DNA from: Modestobacter italicus | GTDB lineage: Bacteria > Actinomycetota > Actinomycetes > Mycobacteriales > Geodermatophilaceae | Assembly (NCBI RefSeq): GCF_000306785.1 | Contig: NC_017955.1 | Coordinates: 3,348,001-3,412,000 of the forward strand | DNA: 64,000 nt | Direction of reading: 5' to 3' | Shown: positions 54,783-63,890 of the stretch, piece after piece | Numbering within the stretch: the first letter of the stretch is position 1 | Layout: every line of letters starts with the position of its first letter | The notes under the pieces: model-generated | Seen by the model: only the letters and a program-made list of their open reading frames with translations | Database searches by the model: none | What the model was told of the DNA's origin: nothing | Program-made: the position numbers and the translations under genes

Positions 54783-55412
54783 GTGCCGACCTCCGCCGTG
54801 CCCGTCTCGCAGTCGGAGCGGGCGGCGCTCGCCGACCTGCTGGAGCAGCTCGGACCGGACCAGCCGACGTGCTGCGAGGGCTGGACGACCCGGGACCTGG
54901 CCACGCACCTGGTGGTCCGCGACCGGCGGCCCGACGCCGGCCCGGGGTTGGTGCTCGGCGGGCCGTTCCGCGCGTGGACCGCCCGGGTGCAGGAGCACGC
55001 CCGGACGGCGCGCCCGTTCGGCGTGCTGGTCGCCGAGGTGCGGTCCGGCCCACCGGCGTGGCTGCCCACGGCCTGGCCGGTGGTCGACCGCCTGCTCAAC
55101 ACCGCCGAGATGGTGATCCACCACGAGGACGTCCGGCGGGCCCAGCCCGGCTGGGCTCCGCGCGACCTGCCCCGGTCGGTGCAGGACCAGCTGTGGCGGT
55201 CGGTGCCGCTGATGGCCCGCGGCCCGGCGGCGACCAGCACGGCCGGCGGGCTGTTCGTCCGGCGCAGCGACGTGCCGGACGGGGCACCGGGGAGCGAGCG
55301 GCGGCTGCGGGACGGCCAGCCGACGACGACGGTCATCGGCGCCCCGCTCGAGGTGCTGCTGTGGGTGAGCGGCCGGGCGACGGTCGCCTGCGTGGACCTC
55401 ACCGCCGAGTAG
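54783..55412 (+). CDS. TIGR03085 family (DinB/maleylpyruvate isomerase-like) metal-binding protein
   Basis: Protein of 209 residues from the GTG at 54783. The helix SQSERAALADLLEQLGPDQPT and the segment CCEGWTTRDLATHLVVRDRRPDAGPGL match the TIGR03085 group of the DinB/MDMPI fold, where His residues bind a metal. AEMVIHHEDVRRAQPGW supplies the further His pair. These proteins may be mycothiol-dependent transferases. It diverges from the ABC exporter and stands beside a PNPOx-like gene. Confidence 0.83.
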   Translation: MPTSAVPVSQSERAALADLLEQLGPDQPTCCEGWTTRDLATHLVVRDRRPDAGPGLVLGGPFRAWTARVQEHARTARPFGVLVAEVRSGPPAWLPTAWPVVDRLLNTAEMVIHHEDVRRAQPGWAPRDLPRSVQDQLWRSVPLMARGPAATSTAGGLFVRRSDVPDGAPGSERRLRDGQPTTTVIGAPLEVLLWVSGRATVACVDLTAE

Positions 55413-55460
55413 CCCGCCGGGCGGCGATGAGTTCACGGCCGCCGGCCGGTCCTCCTGCGC

Positions 55461-55991
55461 ATGGACGCGACGAACCTCGCCGAGCTGTACGGCTCGCCGC
55501 TGGTCGACTGGGCGCAGGTCGAGGGGCGACTGGCCCGCGGGCTGCCGCAGGCACCGGGGGCGGGCGGGCCGGGGCGGCACACCTGCTGGCTGGCGACGGT
55601 CAACGCCGACGGGTCACCGCACGTGACCGGCATCGGCGCGCTGTGGCACGCGGGCGCCTTCTGGTTCGAGACCGGCACGACGACCCGCAAGGGCAGGAAC
55701 CTGGCGCGGGACCCGCGGTGCTCGCTGAGCGTGGCGACCGACGAGTTCGACCTGGTGGTCGACGGCGCGGCCACGCTGGTGGAGGACCCGACCCTGGTCG
55801 CCGAGCTGGCCGCGCTGTGGGCCGCCGACGGCTGGCCGGCACGGGTCGACGCGACCGGCACGGCCCTGACGGCGGAGTTCAGCGCCCCCTCGGCCGGGCC
55901 GCCGCCCTGGCACGTCTACCGGATCGAGGCCCGGGCGGCGACGGCGCTGCTCACCGTCGACCCCGGCGGGGCCACCCGCTGGCGGTTCTGA
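55461..55991 (+). CDS. Pyridoxamine 5'-phosphate oxidase family protein
   Basis: Flavin-binding split-barrel protein of 176 residues. LATVNADGSPHVTGIGALW starts the barrel, FWFETGTTTRKGRNLARDPRC gives the flavin-phosphate-binding segment, and the domain ends WHVYRIEA. It is closer to F420/FMN-binding general oxidoreductases than to the vitamin B6 enzyme PdxH, since the PLP-specific residues are not seen. ATG at 55461. It stands alone, 48 bases after the TIGR03085 gene and probably on the same transcript. Confidence 0.8.
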   Translation: MDATNLAELYGSPLVDWAQVEGRLARGLPQAPGAGGPGRHTCWLATVNADGSPHVTGIGALWHAGAFWFETGTTTRKGRNLARDPRCSLSVATDEFDLVVDGAATLVEDPTLVAELAALWAADGWPARVDATGTALTAEFSAPSAGPPPWHVYRIEARAATALLTVDPGGATRWRF

Positions 55992-56305
55992 CCGGGCGGG
56001 CGGTGTCTCCTGTGGACCGGGCGGTGCGCCGACGTCGCCGGGCGCCGCTGACCTGCGTCCGGCCGGGCTCCCGGCAGCTGCCGACGGGCCGGCCCGCCGG
56101 CGCCGGGGGGTCGGCGGGCGGGTCCACCGGCGCAGAGCGGGCAGAGCGTCCCGGCCCGTGCCCGACCTGCGGCTGCGTGCGCTGACCGGGCAGGCCGCCG
56201 GCCCGCTCCAACGCGGGTGCTCCCCGGCGCCGGTCTCCGGGCACCGCCTGGGCATCTCCGCTCCCACGGTCGCCGCCGGGTCGCTGGCGCCCCCGCCTCG
56301 CTCGG
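55992..56305. other. Intergenic stretch with no gene recognised
   Basis: This 314-bp stretch separates two convergent genes. Reading frames are open in several phases because of the base composition, but none shows a domain or a start with a ribosome site. I see GC-rich short inverted repeats and no tRNA or clear terminator. Confidence 0.6.
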
Positions 56306-58129
56306 TCAGAAGGGCGGCGGGTCGTCCTCCCGGCCGTCCGCCGGTGACGCCGCACCGGCCGGCGCGGGCGCCCTCGCGGGCGGCGGTGCACCGTCGTGGA
56401 CCCGGGGCAGGTCGTCGTCGGCTCCGAAGCGCGGCGGGTGGGTGGTGGCGACGATCCCGCCCGGGGTCGTCCACTCCAGACCACCGCCGGCCAGCCCGCG
56501 CAGCCGCCAGCCCGGGGCCTGGTGGCTCAGCCGGTGGTGGTGCCGGCACAGGCAGCAGAGGTTGTCGTGGCTGGTCGGCCCCCACGGCCACGGGACCTCG
56601 TGGTCGAGGTCGCAGCGGATCGGCCGCGCCCGGCAGCCGGGGAACCGGCACCGCCGGTCGCGCAACCGGACGAACTCGTCGAGTCGGCGCTCCGGCCGGT
56701 AGCCGGGTGACTCGGGCGGCGGACCCAGCCCCTGCCCGCGCCGCAGACCGATCGCGTCGGTCAGCGCGACCAGCTGCCCGCTGAGCTCGTCGACCAGCCC
56801 GACGAGCGGGCGGGAGGTGAGCGCCGAGCCGCGCAGTGACCGAGAGCGGAGCAGCCGGGCGAGGGCCTGGACTGTCCCCTCCGCCGCCCGGCTCGACCCA
56901 CCGGGCACCCGCTCCCCCGCGACCGGCTCGTCGACCGGAGGCTCACCGGCCAGCTGCTCGCCTGGCAGCGGGGCCCCGACCGGCTGGTCCCCGGCCGGCT
57001 GGTCCCCGGCCTCGGTACGGGGCAACAGACCCAGCGCCTCGGCCAGCTGGCGCACCATCTCGGCGGGCACCAGGTCGCCGTCGACCTCACCCGGCTCGTC
57101 GGAGCCGAGCAGGGTCTCCACCGCAGCCACCAGGGTGATCCGCGCCTGCACCGGCGACATGCCGTGCTCACCCGGCCGCAGCACCAGGTCGACCAGGCAG
57201 TCGACCATCCGCTGGGCCACCGTCCGCTCGTCGCCGTCGCCGTCGCCGCCGACGGCCTCGGCGTACTGCCGCAGCGCATCGAGCACCGCCCGGGCGACCG
57301 GGAGGGGCAGCACCGCCGAGAGCGTCGCCATGCCGTCGTCCCCGGGGTGCACCACGACCCGGCGACCTCGGACGGCCTCCCGGACCCGCTCGGCCAGCGC
57401 CTCGGCGTCCAGCCGCATCACGAGCCGGCGGGCGGCGACCCGCAACTGGCTGTGCGTCTTGCCCCCGACCCGGCTCAGCAGCCGGGCCTCGGCGATCGGC
57501 CGCAGCTCGTCGGACAGCCGGGACACCAGGTCGGTCATGACCTGCGCGTGCCGCCAGCTGATCCGACCCTCGTGCAGCGCCGCCAGCGTCTCGGGGAGCC
57601 GGTCGACCAGCAGGACAGACTCCACCAGCAGCGCCGACGCGGCGTCAGCGGTCAGCCGCAGCGCCACGGCGACCTCGTCGACCGCCCACTCGCTGACCTC
57701 GGTCAGCGCCGACGGCCGGGCCGCCCGCGTGCGGGCCGCCGCGGCGCCGATCTCGGAGTCGGGCCGGTCGAGCGAGGAGGGCCGGCAGCGGGCGAAGGCC
57801 GCCAGCGCCTCGGCCTGCTCGGCTGCGGCCCGCGCCGCTTCCCGGTGGGCCGCCACCGCCCGGTCGAGGTGCCCGCCACCCTCCTCGAGCAGCCGCTGCA
57901 GCCGGGGTGCACCGGGGAGCTGCCCGACCTCTGGACCCGACCCGACCTCCGCCTCCGGCTCGGCAACCGCGTCCGGCTCGGCAGCCGGCGCCGGCGCGGA
58001 ACCGTGTGCGATGAAGTGCACCGCCAGCTCGACCCGCGCGGCGTCCAGCACTGCCCGGAGCCGCGACTCGAGATCCGAGTCGCGCTCCGGGGTCAGCGCC
58101 GCCAGGTGTTCGAACACGTGTTCGATCAT
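56306..58129 (-). CDS. DUF222 domain HNH endonuclease (13E12-repeat type)
   Basis: Protein of 607 residues of the DUF222-HNH family, which is abundant in actinobacteria and includes the M. tuberculosis 13E12 repeat proteins. DUF222 covers about 30-350 with LSDELRPIAEARLLSRVGGKTH. A Pro/Gly/Glu linker with AGDQPVG-type repeats follows. The HNH module is near residue 505-550: RCRFPGCRARPIRCDLDHE, then HDNLCCLCRHHHRLSH. Its role is unknown; relatives are mobile-element or DNA-damage associated. ATG 58129; a LexA-type box spans codons 2-7. Confidence 0.9.
   Translation of the reverse strand: MIEHVFEHLAALTPERDSDLESRLRAVLDAARVELAVHFIAHGSAPAPAAEPDAVAEPEAEVGSGPEVGQLPGAPRLQRLLEEGGGHLDRAVAAHREAARAAAEQAEALAAFARCRPSSLDRPDSEIGAAAARTRAARPSALTEVSEWAVDEVAVALRLTADAASALLVESVLLVDRLPETLAALHEGRISWRHAQVMTDLVSRLSDELRPIAEARLLSRVGGKTHSQLRVAARRLVMRLDAEALAERVREAVRGRRVVVHPGDDGMATLSAVLPLPVARAVLDALRQYAEAVGGDGDGDERTVAQRMVDCLVDLVLRPGEHGMSPVQARITLVAAVETLLGSDEPGEVDGDLVPAEMVRQLAEALGLLPRTEAGDQPAGDQPVGAPLPGEQLAGEPPVDEPVAGERVPGGSSRAAEGTVQALARLLRSRSLRGSALTSRPLVGLVDELSGQLVALTDAIGLRRGQGLGPPPESPGYRPERRLDEFVRLRDRRCRFPGCRARPIRCDLDHEVPWPWGPTSHDNLCCLCRHHHRLSHQAPGWRLRGLAGGGLEWTTPGGIVATTHPPRFGADDDLPRVHDGAPPPARAPAPAGAASPADGREDDPPPF
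58110..58125. promoter_or_regulatory. SOS box (LexA operator)
   Basis: TCGAACACGTGTTCGA is a perfect palindrome and matches the mycobacterial LexA consensus TCGAAC-N4-GTTCGA without mismatch. It lies 4 bases inside the DUF222-HNH gene and encodes part of its N terminus (EHVFE). LexA bound here would block the promoter or early elongation. Confidence 0.8.
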
Positions 58130-58176
58130 ACCGACCCGACGGCACGCTGACCAGCCACGAGGCGGCCTGTGGACGG

Positions 58177-58971
58177 TCAGTCGAGCGGGTGGTCGGTCTC
58201 CTGCCGGACGGGCACGCCGGCGGCGGCGAGACCGGCCTTGACGTCGCCGACCCGCAGCTGCCCGAAGTGGAAGACGCTGGCCGCCAGCACCGCGTCGGCA
58301 CCCGCCTCGACCGCGGGCGGGAAGTGCTCGACCGCGCCCGCTCCCCCGCTGGCGATGAGCGGCACGCTGACCTCGCGGCGCACCGCCCGGATCAGCTCGG
58401 TGTCGAAGCCGGCCCGGGTGCCGTCCGCGTCCATCGAGTTGAGCAGCACCTCACCGACGCCCAGCTCGGCCGCCTGCACGACCCACTCCACGGCGTCCCG
58501 GCCGGTGCCGCGCCGCCCGCCGTGCGTGGTGATCTCGAAGCCCGAGTCGGTGACCGCGCCGTCGCGCACCCGCCGCGCGTCCAGCGACAGCACCAGCACC
58601 TGGTTGCCGTAGCGGTGCGCGATCTCGGCGATCAGCTCCGGCCGGGCGACCGCGGCGGTGTTCACCGCGACCTTGTCCGCACCGGCGCGGAGCAGCCGGT
58701 CGACGTCCTCGACGGTGCGCACGCCGCCGCCGACGGTCAGCGGGATGAAGACGCTCTCCGCGGTCCGCCGGACGACGTCGTAGGTCGTCTCGCGGGACCC
58801 GGAGCTCGCGGTGATGTCGAGGAAGGTGAGCTCGTCGGCGCCCTCGGCGTCGTAGACCCGCGCCATCTCGACGGGGTCGCCGGCGTCGACCAGGTCGACG
58901 AAGTTCACGCCCTTGACCACCCGGCCGGCGTCGACGTCCAGGCACGGGATGACGCGCACCGCGAGGCTCAC
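58177..58971 (-). CDS. hisF: Imidazole glycerol phosphate synthase, cyclase subunit
   Basis: Half-barrel-repeat enzyme of 264 residues; with HisH it makes imidazole glycerol phosphate and AICAR. The catalytic Asp pair is in [16 protein letters not shown] (Asp11) and [13 protein letters not shown] (Asp near 132). The phosphate sites are [10 protein letters not shown] and [15 protein letters not shown] at 58971 overlaps ridA as GTGA. The gene is cut off from hisI by about 10 kb of other genes, unlike mycobacteria where hisF and hisI adjoin. Confidence 0.97.
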   Translation of the reverse strand: MSLAVRVIPCLDVDAGRVVKGVNFVDLVDAGDPVEMARVYDAEGADELTFLDITASSGSRETTYDVVRRTAESVFIPLTVGGGVRTVEDVDRLLRAGADKVAVNTAAVARPELIAEIAHRYGNQVLVLSLDARRVRDGAVTDSGFEITTHGGRRGTGRDAVEWVVQAAELGVGEVLLNSMDADGTRAGFDTELIRAVRREVSVPLIASGGAGAVEHFPPAVEAGADAVLAASVFHFGQLRVGDVKAGLAAAGVPVRQETDHPLD

Positions 58972-59360
58972 GACCCGGCCCCCCGGACGGCGTCCGCCTC
59001 GACCTCGACCAGCATGTCCGGGTGCAGCAGCGCCGCGACCCCGATCATCGCGGTGGCCGGCCGGACGGCGCCGAACACCTCACCGTGCGCCCGCCCGGCC
59101 TCCTCCCACCGGCTGGTGTCGGTGACGTACAACCGGGTGCGGACGACGTCGGCGGCGGTGAACCCGGCGCTCTCCAGCGCCGTTACGAGCACCGACAGCG
59201 CCACCCGTGCCTGCGCCGCCATGTCGCCGACGTGCACGACCTCGCCGTCCACCGTCGCGGTGCAGCCGCTGACCCACGCCTGGTCACCGACCGCGACCAC
59301 GCGGCTGTACCCGACGACGTCCTCCCACGGGCCGCCGGAGCCCAGCCGCAGCGCCGTCAC
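58968..59360 (-). CDS. RidA family (enamine/imine deaminase) protein
   Basis: Small trimeric-fold protein of 130 residues. Family marks are [19 protein letters not shown], the conserved Arg in [10 protein letters not shown] and the last strand [12 protein letters not shown]. RidA proteins hydrolyse reactive enamines such as 2-aminoacrylate that arise from PLP enzymes. The gene is held between hisA and hisF by GTGA overlaps on both sides, so it is part of the his operon. Whether it protects against an intermediate of that pathway is inference. GTG start at 59360. Confidence 0.9.
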   Translation of the reverse strand: MTALRLGSGGPWEDVVGYSRVVAVGDQAWVSGCTATVDGEVVHVGDMAAQARVALSVLVTALESAGFTAADVVRTRLYVTDTSRWEEAGRAHGEVFGAVRPATAMIGVAALLHPDMLVEVEADAVRGAGS

Positions 59361-60088
59361 GCCAGCTCCCGGGTGACCGCCAGCGCCTCGGGCAGGGTGA
59401 ACTGCCCCGCGTAGAGCGCCTTGCCGACGATCGCGCCTTCGACGCCGATCCCGGCCAGCCCGGCCAGGGCACGGATGTCGTCGAGCGAGCTGACCCCGCC
59501 GGAGGCGATCACCGGCCGCGGGGTGGCGGCGCAGACCTCGCGCAGCAGGTCCAGGTTCGGCCCGCGCAGCGTGCCGTCCTTGGTGATGTCGGTGACGACG
59601 TAGCGGGCGCAGCCCTCGGCGTCCAGGCGGGCCAGCGTCTCGTAGAGCTCCCCGCCCTCCTTGGTCCAGCCCCGCGCGGCCAGCCGGGTGCCGCGGACGT
59701 CGAGGCCGACGGCGATCCGGTCGCCGTGCTCGGCGATCGCCCGCGCGCACCACTCCGGCGACTCCAGCGCGGCGGTGCCCAGGTTGACCCGGCGGCAGCC
59801 GGTGGCCAGCGCCGCGGCCAGCGACTCGTCGTCGCGGATGCCGCCGGACAGCTCGACGTCGACGTCCAGGGCGCCGACCACGGAGGCGAGCAGCTCGCGG
59901 TTGGAGCCGCGGCCGAAGGCGGCGTCGAGGTCGACCAGGTGCACCCACTCGGCGCCGTCGTGCTGCCAGGCCAGCGCGGCCTCGAGCGGGTCGCCGTAGG
60001 AGGTCTCGCTGCCGGCCTCGCCCTGCACCAGGCGGACGGCGAGACCGTCGGCGACGTCGACGGCGGGGAGCAGCTGCAGCTTCGGCAC
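59357..60088 (-). CDS. hisA: Phosphoribosyl isomerase A (HisA, probably bifunctional PriA)
   Basis: TIM-barrel enzyme of 243 residues that isomerises ProFAR to PRFAR in histidine synthesis. Catalytic Asp in [10 protein letters not shown] and Asp in [11 protein letters not shown] are present, together with the Arg of [10 protein letters not shown]. In actinobacteria without trpF the same enzyme (PriA) also isomerises phosphoribosyl anthranilate; [13 protein letters not shown] contains the Arg used for that. No trpF is in the trp operon here, which agrees. ATG 60088. Confidence 0.95.
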   Translation of the reverse strand: MPKLQLLPAVDVADGLAVRLVQGEAGSETSYGDPLEAALAWQHDGAEWVHLVDLDAAFGRGSNRELLASVVGALDVDVELSGGIRDDESLAAALATGCRRVNLGTAALESPEWCARAIAEHGDRIAVGLDVRGTRLAARGWTKEGGELYETLARLDAEGCARYVVTDITKDGTLRGPNLDLLREVCAATPRPVIASGGVSSLDDIRALAGLAGIGVEGAIVGKALYAGQFTLPEALAVTRELA

Positions 60089-60149
60089 GGGGCAAGCCTA
60101 GGGAAGCCTCCCGACGGTCCTGTCGGACCGGTGCGGCAGGGTGCTCGCC

Positions 60150-60749
60150 ATGGAGTTCAGGGACGTCGTCCGGCGCCGGCGGATGGTGCGTGACTACGAC
60201 CCCGACCGCCCGGTGCCGCCCGAGGTGCGCGAGCGGCTGCTCGAGCACGCCATCCGGGCGCCCTCCGCCGGGTTCAGCCAGGGCTGGGCCTTCCTGGTGC
60301 TCGAGACGCCGGAGGAGCGCGACCGGTTCTGGACGGCGACGACCGGCCCGGGCGCGCCCGACGGCTGGCTGACCCGGATGCGGCGGGCGCCGCTGCTGAT
60401 CGTGCCGCTGTCGCACAAGGACGCCTACCTGGACCGCTACGCGGAGCCGGACAAGGGCTGGACCGACCGGGACGAGGGGCGCTGGCCGGTCCCGTACTGG
60501 GACGTCGACACCGGCATGGCGTCGCTGCTGGTGCTGCTGACCGCGGTCGACGAGGGCCTGGGCGCCTGCTTCTTCGGCATCCCGCCCGAGCGGGTGCCGG
60601 CTTTCCGCGAGGCGTTCGGCGTGCCCGGGCCCTACCGGCCGGTCGGCTGCGTCTCGGTCGGCTACCCGGGCACCGAGGACAAGCGGTCGCCGTCGCTGCG
60701 GCGCGGCCGGCGCGGGACCGACGAGGTCGTGCACCGCGGTCGGTGGTGA
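60150..60749 (+). CDS. Nitroreductase family FMN protein
   Basis: FMN-dependent oxidoreductase of 199 residues. The opening MEFRDVVRRRRMVRDYDPDRP with the RRR-x-x-R-x-Y/F motif and the helix LEHAIRAPSAGFSQGWAFLVL are typical of nitroreductases; the phosphate-binding tail ends EDKRSPSLRRGR. The substrate is not evident; relatives reduce nitro, quinone or flavin compounds. ATG at 60150 is preferred to the GTG at 60141. It diverges from hisA with 61 bases between, and it is transcribed with the next SDR gene (15 bases apart). Confidence 0.88.
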   Translation: MEFRDVVRRRRMVRDYDPDRPVPPEVRERLLEHAIRAPSAGFSQGWAFLVLETPEERDRFWTATTGPGAPDGWLTRMRRAPLLIVPLSHKDAYLDRYAEPDKGWTDRDEGRWPVPYWDVDTGMASLLVLLTAVDEGLGACFFGIPPERVPAFREAFGVPGPYRPVGCVSVGYPGTEDKRSPSLRRGRRGTDEVVHRGRW

Positions 60750-60765
60750 CTGGTTGACTCGCCCC

Positions 60766-61530
60766 GTGCCGAACGAGTCGACGTCCCGAGCAGTCCTGGT
60801 CACCGGTGCCTCCCGCGGCATCGGCCGCGCCATCGCGCTGGCCTTCGCCGAGCAGGGCGACCGGGTGGCGGTGCACTGGGGCGGGTCCCGCGAGCGGGCC
60901 GAGCAGGTCCTCGCGGAGCTGCCCGGCGATGGGCACGTGCTGGTGCAGGCCGACCTCGCCGACCCCGAGGCCGTGGGCCGGATGGTCGACGAGGCGGCAG
61001 CGCAGCTCGGCGGGCTGGACGTGCTGGTCAACAACGCAGGCGTGTTCACCGCGCACCCGCCGATGGAGACCAGCTACGAGGACTGGCAGCAGGCCTGGTC
61101 GACGACGCTGGCGGTCAACCTGCTCGGCCCGGCCAACGCGACGTTCCGCGCGCTCCCCCACCTGGTCGCCGCCGGCGGCGGGGTGGTCGTCAACGTGTCC
61201 AGCCGCGGCGCGTTCCGCGGGGAGCCGGAGAACCCGGCCTACGGCGCCTCCAAGGCCGGGCTCAACGCCTTCGGCCAGTCGATGGCGCTCGCCCTGGCCC
61301 CGCACGGCATCGCGGTGGGCACCGTGGCCCCGGGCTTCGTGCAGACCGAGATGGCCCGCGAGGTGCTCGACGGCCCCCGCGGGGACGCCGTCCGGGCCCA
61401 GTCGCCCTACGGCCGGGTGGCCCGCCCCGAGGAGGTCGCCTCGGCGGTGCTGTGGCTGGCCTCGCCGGGTGCCCGCTTCTCCACCGGCACGATCATCGAC
61501 GTCAACGGGGCCAGCTACCTGCGCAGCTGA
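60766..61530 (+). CDS. Short-chain dehydrogenase/reductase
   Basis: NAD(P)-dependent oxidoreductase of 254 residues. The cofactor motif is VLVTGASRGIGRAIA, the structural motif LVNNAGV, and the catalytic set is Ser in VVVNVSSRG and YGASK (Tyr-x3-Lys). The last strand GTIIDVNGASYLRS is typical of 3-oxoacyl-reductase-like enzymes. The alcohol or ketone substrate is unknown. GTG at 60766 or the TTG at 60754 may be used. It ends 9 bases before the convergent M28 gene. Confidence 0.9.
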   Translation: MPNESTSRAVLVTGASRGIGRAIALAFAEQGDRVAVHWGGSRERAEQVLAELPGDGHVLVQADLADPEAVGRMVDEAAAQLGGLDVLVNNAGVFTAHPPMETSYEDWQQAWSTTLAVNLLGPANATFRALPHLVAAGGGVVVNVSSRGAFRGEPENPAYGASKAGLNAFGQSMALALAPHGIAVGTVAPGFVQTEMAREVLDGPRGDAVRAQSPYGRVARPEEVASAVLWLASPGARFSTGTIIDVNGASYLRS

Positions 61531-61539
61531 CGGCCGGGG

Positions 61540-63825
61540 TCACAGCGTCCGGGACGTCACCACCAGCAGCAGGTCGGAGGTGTGCGTCCCGGCGACGCCG
61601 ACCCCCTCCGGCCGGGGCGTGAAGCCGGGCAGGTCGGCGAGCCCGTCGCTGCCGTCGATCGCCCGCACGGTCACCGGCCCGTCCCCCTCGACGACGAAGG
61701 TAGCGGCCACGCCGCCGTCCGGGGGCGCGTGGAAGGTCACCGACAGCCGGTCCTCGCCCAGCACGCCGCCGGGCACCGCCCGGCCGGCGACGGTCGCGCC
61801 GGTGACCCGGGCGCCGGCGACGTCGAGCACCAGCAGCCGGGCCGCGCGCCGGGAACCGACCTGCACGCTCACCTCCCGGCGTCCGTCGCCGAGGTCCGTG
61901 GCCGACGCGGTCAGCGTGGGCGCGGGCAGGTCGGCCGGCTCAGCCGCGCCGGTGGCGAGGCCGCCCGCGAGCAGCGGGAAGGTGCCGGACAGGTCCTCGG
62001 AGCCGTCCAGGTACGCCGCGGTCCAGCCGACCGGGTCGTCCTCGGTGCTGATCCACCAGGCCTCACCGCGGTCGGCGTCCAGGGCGTACATCAGCTGCGT
62101 CGGGACCGGGTGGGCGGCGTCGAACCGGTCGACGGCCAGGCCGGTGCCGAACAGCGCCAGCGTGAGCAGCACGGCCACCCCCGGCACCAGGGCGCGCGCG
62201 GCCCGCCCCGCGCCGGTGGAGCCGAACAGCGGCTCGAGCACCGGCAGCAGCACCAGCCCGAGCAGGACGGCGAACAGCGCGGGCGCCGCGCCGGTGGCCA
62301 GCCCCAGCGCCGGGAAGAACAGCGCGATGGTGGGCGCCAGGACCAGCACCGCCACCGCGCCGGCCACCAGCCCGGCCAGCGGCCGCACCCACGCCGGGGT
62401 CTCCAGCAGGCCGACGACGCCGACGAGCGCGGCCACCAGCGCCGGCACCGCGGTCAGGTAGGAGCCGCCCGGAGCGGCGGCCGCCAGCACGACGCCGAGC
62501 ACGGCCAGCCAGCCGAGGCCGCCGACCGCCAGGGCGTCCGCACCGACCCGGCGGCGGAGCAGGGCGTACCAGACCAGCAGCACGGCGAGCACGAGCGCGA
62601 CCACCCCGAGGCGGTACCAGCCCGGCCGCCACGGGTCGATCAGACCGGCGTACCCGGGCCGGACGGCGACCAGCAGCGCCCACGCCCCCTGGGCGGCCAG
62701 CGGCGCCAGCACCACCGGCACCGCCGCCAGCCCGAAGCCCGCCAGCGACCGGCGCAGCGACGTCCCGGTCCGTCGCCGCGCGACGACGGCCAGCGCGCCC
62801 ACGGCGACCACCGCCAGCCCGGCCACCGGCCAGACCAGCGCACCGGGGTACCGGACCAGCCCGCCGAGCACCGGGAAGTACACGGCGTCGCCGGCGGCCG
62901 GCTCGGCGAGCGCCCCGAGGTCGTCGTCGCCCAGCGCCCGGGTCAGCGCCAGGGTGTTGTCGCCCATCGCCTGCAGGCTGCCGCGGTCCATCCGCTCCGG
63001 GGTGTCCTCGGGCGTGTGGTACGCCGCCGACCCGTCGATGTAGGCGGTGTTCAGGCCGGTGAAGCCCGCAGCCAGCAGCGGGCTGAAGTCGGTGTCGTTG
63101 GGCAGCGCGCGGTAGACCTCGACGGCGAAGCTGGTGGCCACCGGGTGCGGGGCGGCGCCAGCGTAGACGCCGGCCAGGTCGGCGTTGCCCAGCGCCGTCT
63201 CGAACATGATCGGCGGCCCGCCGGTACCGCGGGCCTCCAGGTTGAGCACCACGCCGCCGTCGGCGGCCAGCGGGTCGGCGTCGGCGAAGGCCTCCGCCCC
63301 GCACAGGCAGGCCTCCTCGGCGTCGGTGAGCACGACGACGACGTCGTTGCGCAGCCGCGGCCCCTGGCTGAGCGCGCGCACGGTCTCCAGCACCGAGGAG
63401 ACCCCCGCGGCGTCGTCGTTGCCACCGGGCCCGGTCTCGACCGAGTCGTGGTGGGCGACCAGGAACAGCCGGCCGGTGGGGTCGGTGCCCGGCAGCACGG
63501 CCACGACGTTGCGGACCCGGGCCATCTCGACCTCGCCCGGGTCGCCGGGGTCGGCCCCGACGGCGTCCTGCACCCGGGTCTGCAGACCGAGCCCCTGCAG
63601 GGTGTCGACGACATACCGGCGCACCCGGTCGTTGGCCGGGCTGCCGGTCACGTGCGTCTCCGCGGCCAGCTGCTGGACGTGCTCGAACGCCCGGCCGGCG
63701 CTGAACTCGTCGGCCGGGGCGTCGACCGGGGCGGGTGCCGGTGGCTGCAGCGCCGCGATGCTCAGCGCCGCGAGCGCCCCGAGCAGGAGCAGGGCGACCA
63801 GCCCGAGCAGACGACCAGCACGCAC
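61540..63825 (-). CDS. M28 family zinc peptidase with a large membrane domain
   Basis: Exported peptidase of 761 residues. After a signal anchor ([21 protein letters not shown]), the zinc peptidase domain (about 40-305) has the ligands in AHHDSVETG and [10 protein letters not shown], the Glu pair [14 protein letters not shown] and YHTPEDTPE. Residues 320-590 hold about eight membrane helices, and the last 170 residues form a beta domain outside. This layout resembles eukaryote-like ER metallopeptidase and actinobacterial M28 membrane peptidases. It probably trims peptides at the cell surface. ATG at 63825. Confidence 0.9.
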   Translation of the reverse strand: MRAGRLLGLVALLLLGALAALSIAALQPPAPAPVDAPADEFSAGRAFEHVQQLAAETHVTGSPANDRVRRYVVDTLQGLGLQTRVQDAVGADPGDPGEVEMARVRNVVAVLPGTDPTGRLFLVAHHDSVETGPGGNDDAAGVSSVLETVRALSQGPRLRNDVVVVLTDAEEACLCGAEAFADADPLAADGGVVLNLEARGTGGPPIMFETALGNADLAGVYAGAAPHPVATSFAVEVYRALPNDTDFSPLLAAGFTGLNTAYIDGSAAYHTPEDTPERMDRGSLQAMGDNTLALTRALGDDDLGALAEPAAGDAVYFPVLGGLVRYPGALVWPVAGLAVVAVGALAVVARRRTGTSLRRSLAGFGLAAVPVVLAPLAAQGAWALLVAVRPGYAGLIDPWRPGWYRLGVVALVLAVLLVWYALLRRRVGADALAVGGLGWLAVLGVVLAAAAPGGSYLTAVPALVAALVGVVGLLETPAWVRPLAGLVAGAVAVLVLAPTIALFFPALGLATGAAPALFAVLLGLVLLPVLEPLFGSTGAGRAARALVPGVAVLLTLALFGTGLAVDRFDAAHPVPTQLMYALDADRGEAWWISTEDDPVGWTAAYLDGSEDLSGTFPLLAGGLATGAAEPADLPAPTLTASATDLGDGRREVSVQVGSRRAARLLVLDVAGARVTGATVAGRAVPGGVLGEDRLSVTFHAPPDGGVAATFVVEGDGPVTVRAIDGSDGLADLPGFTPRPEGVGVAGTHTSDLLLVVTSRTL

Positions 63826-63890
63826 CGCAGACCTCCGGGAGACGAGAGCCGGATCACCCTAGGGGGCGGCCGGCCGACGTCCGGAGAGGG

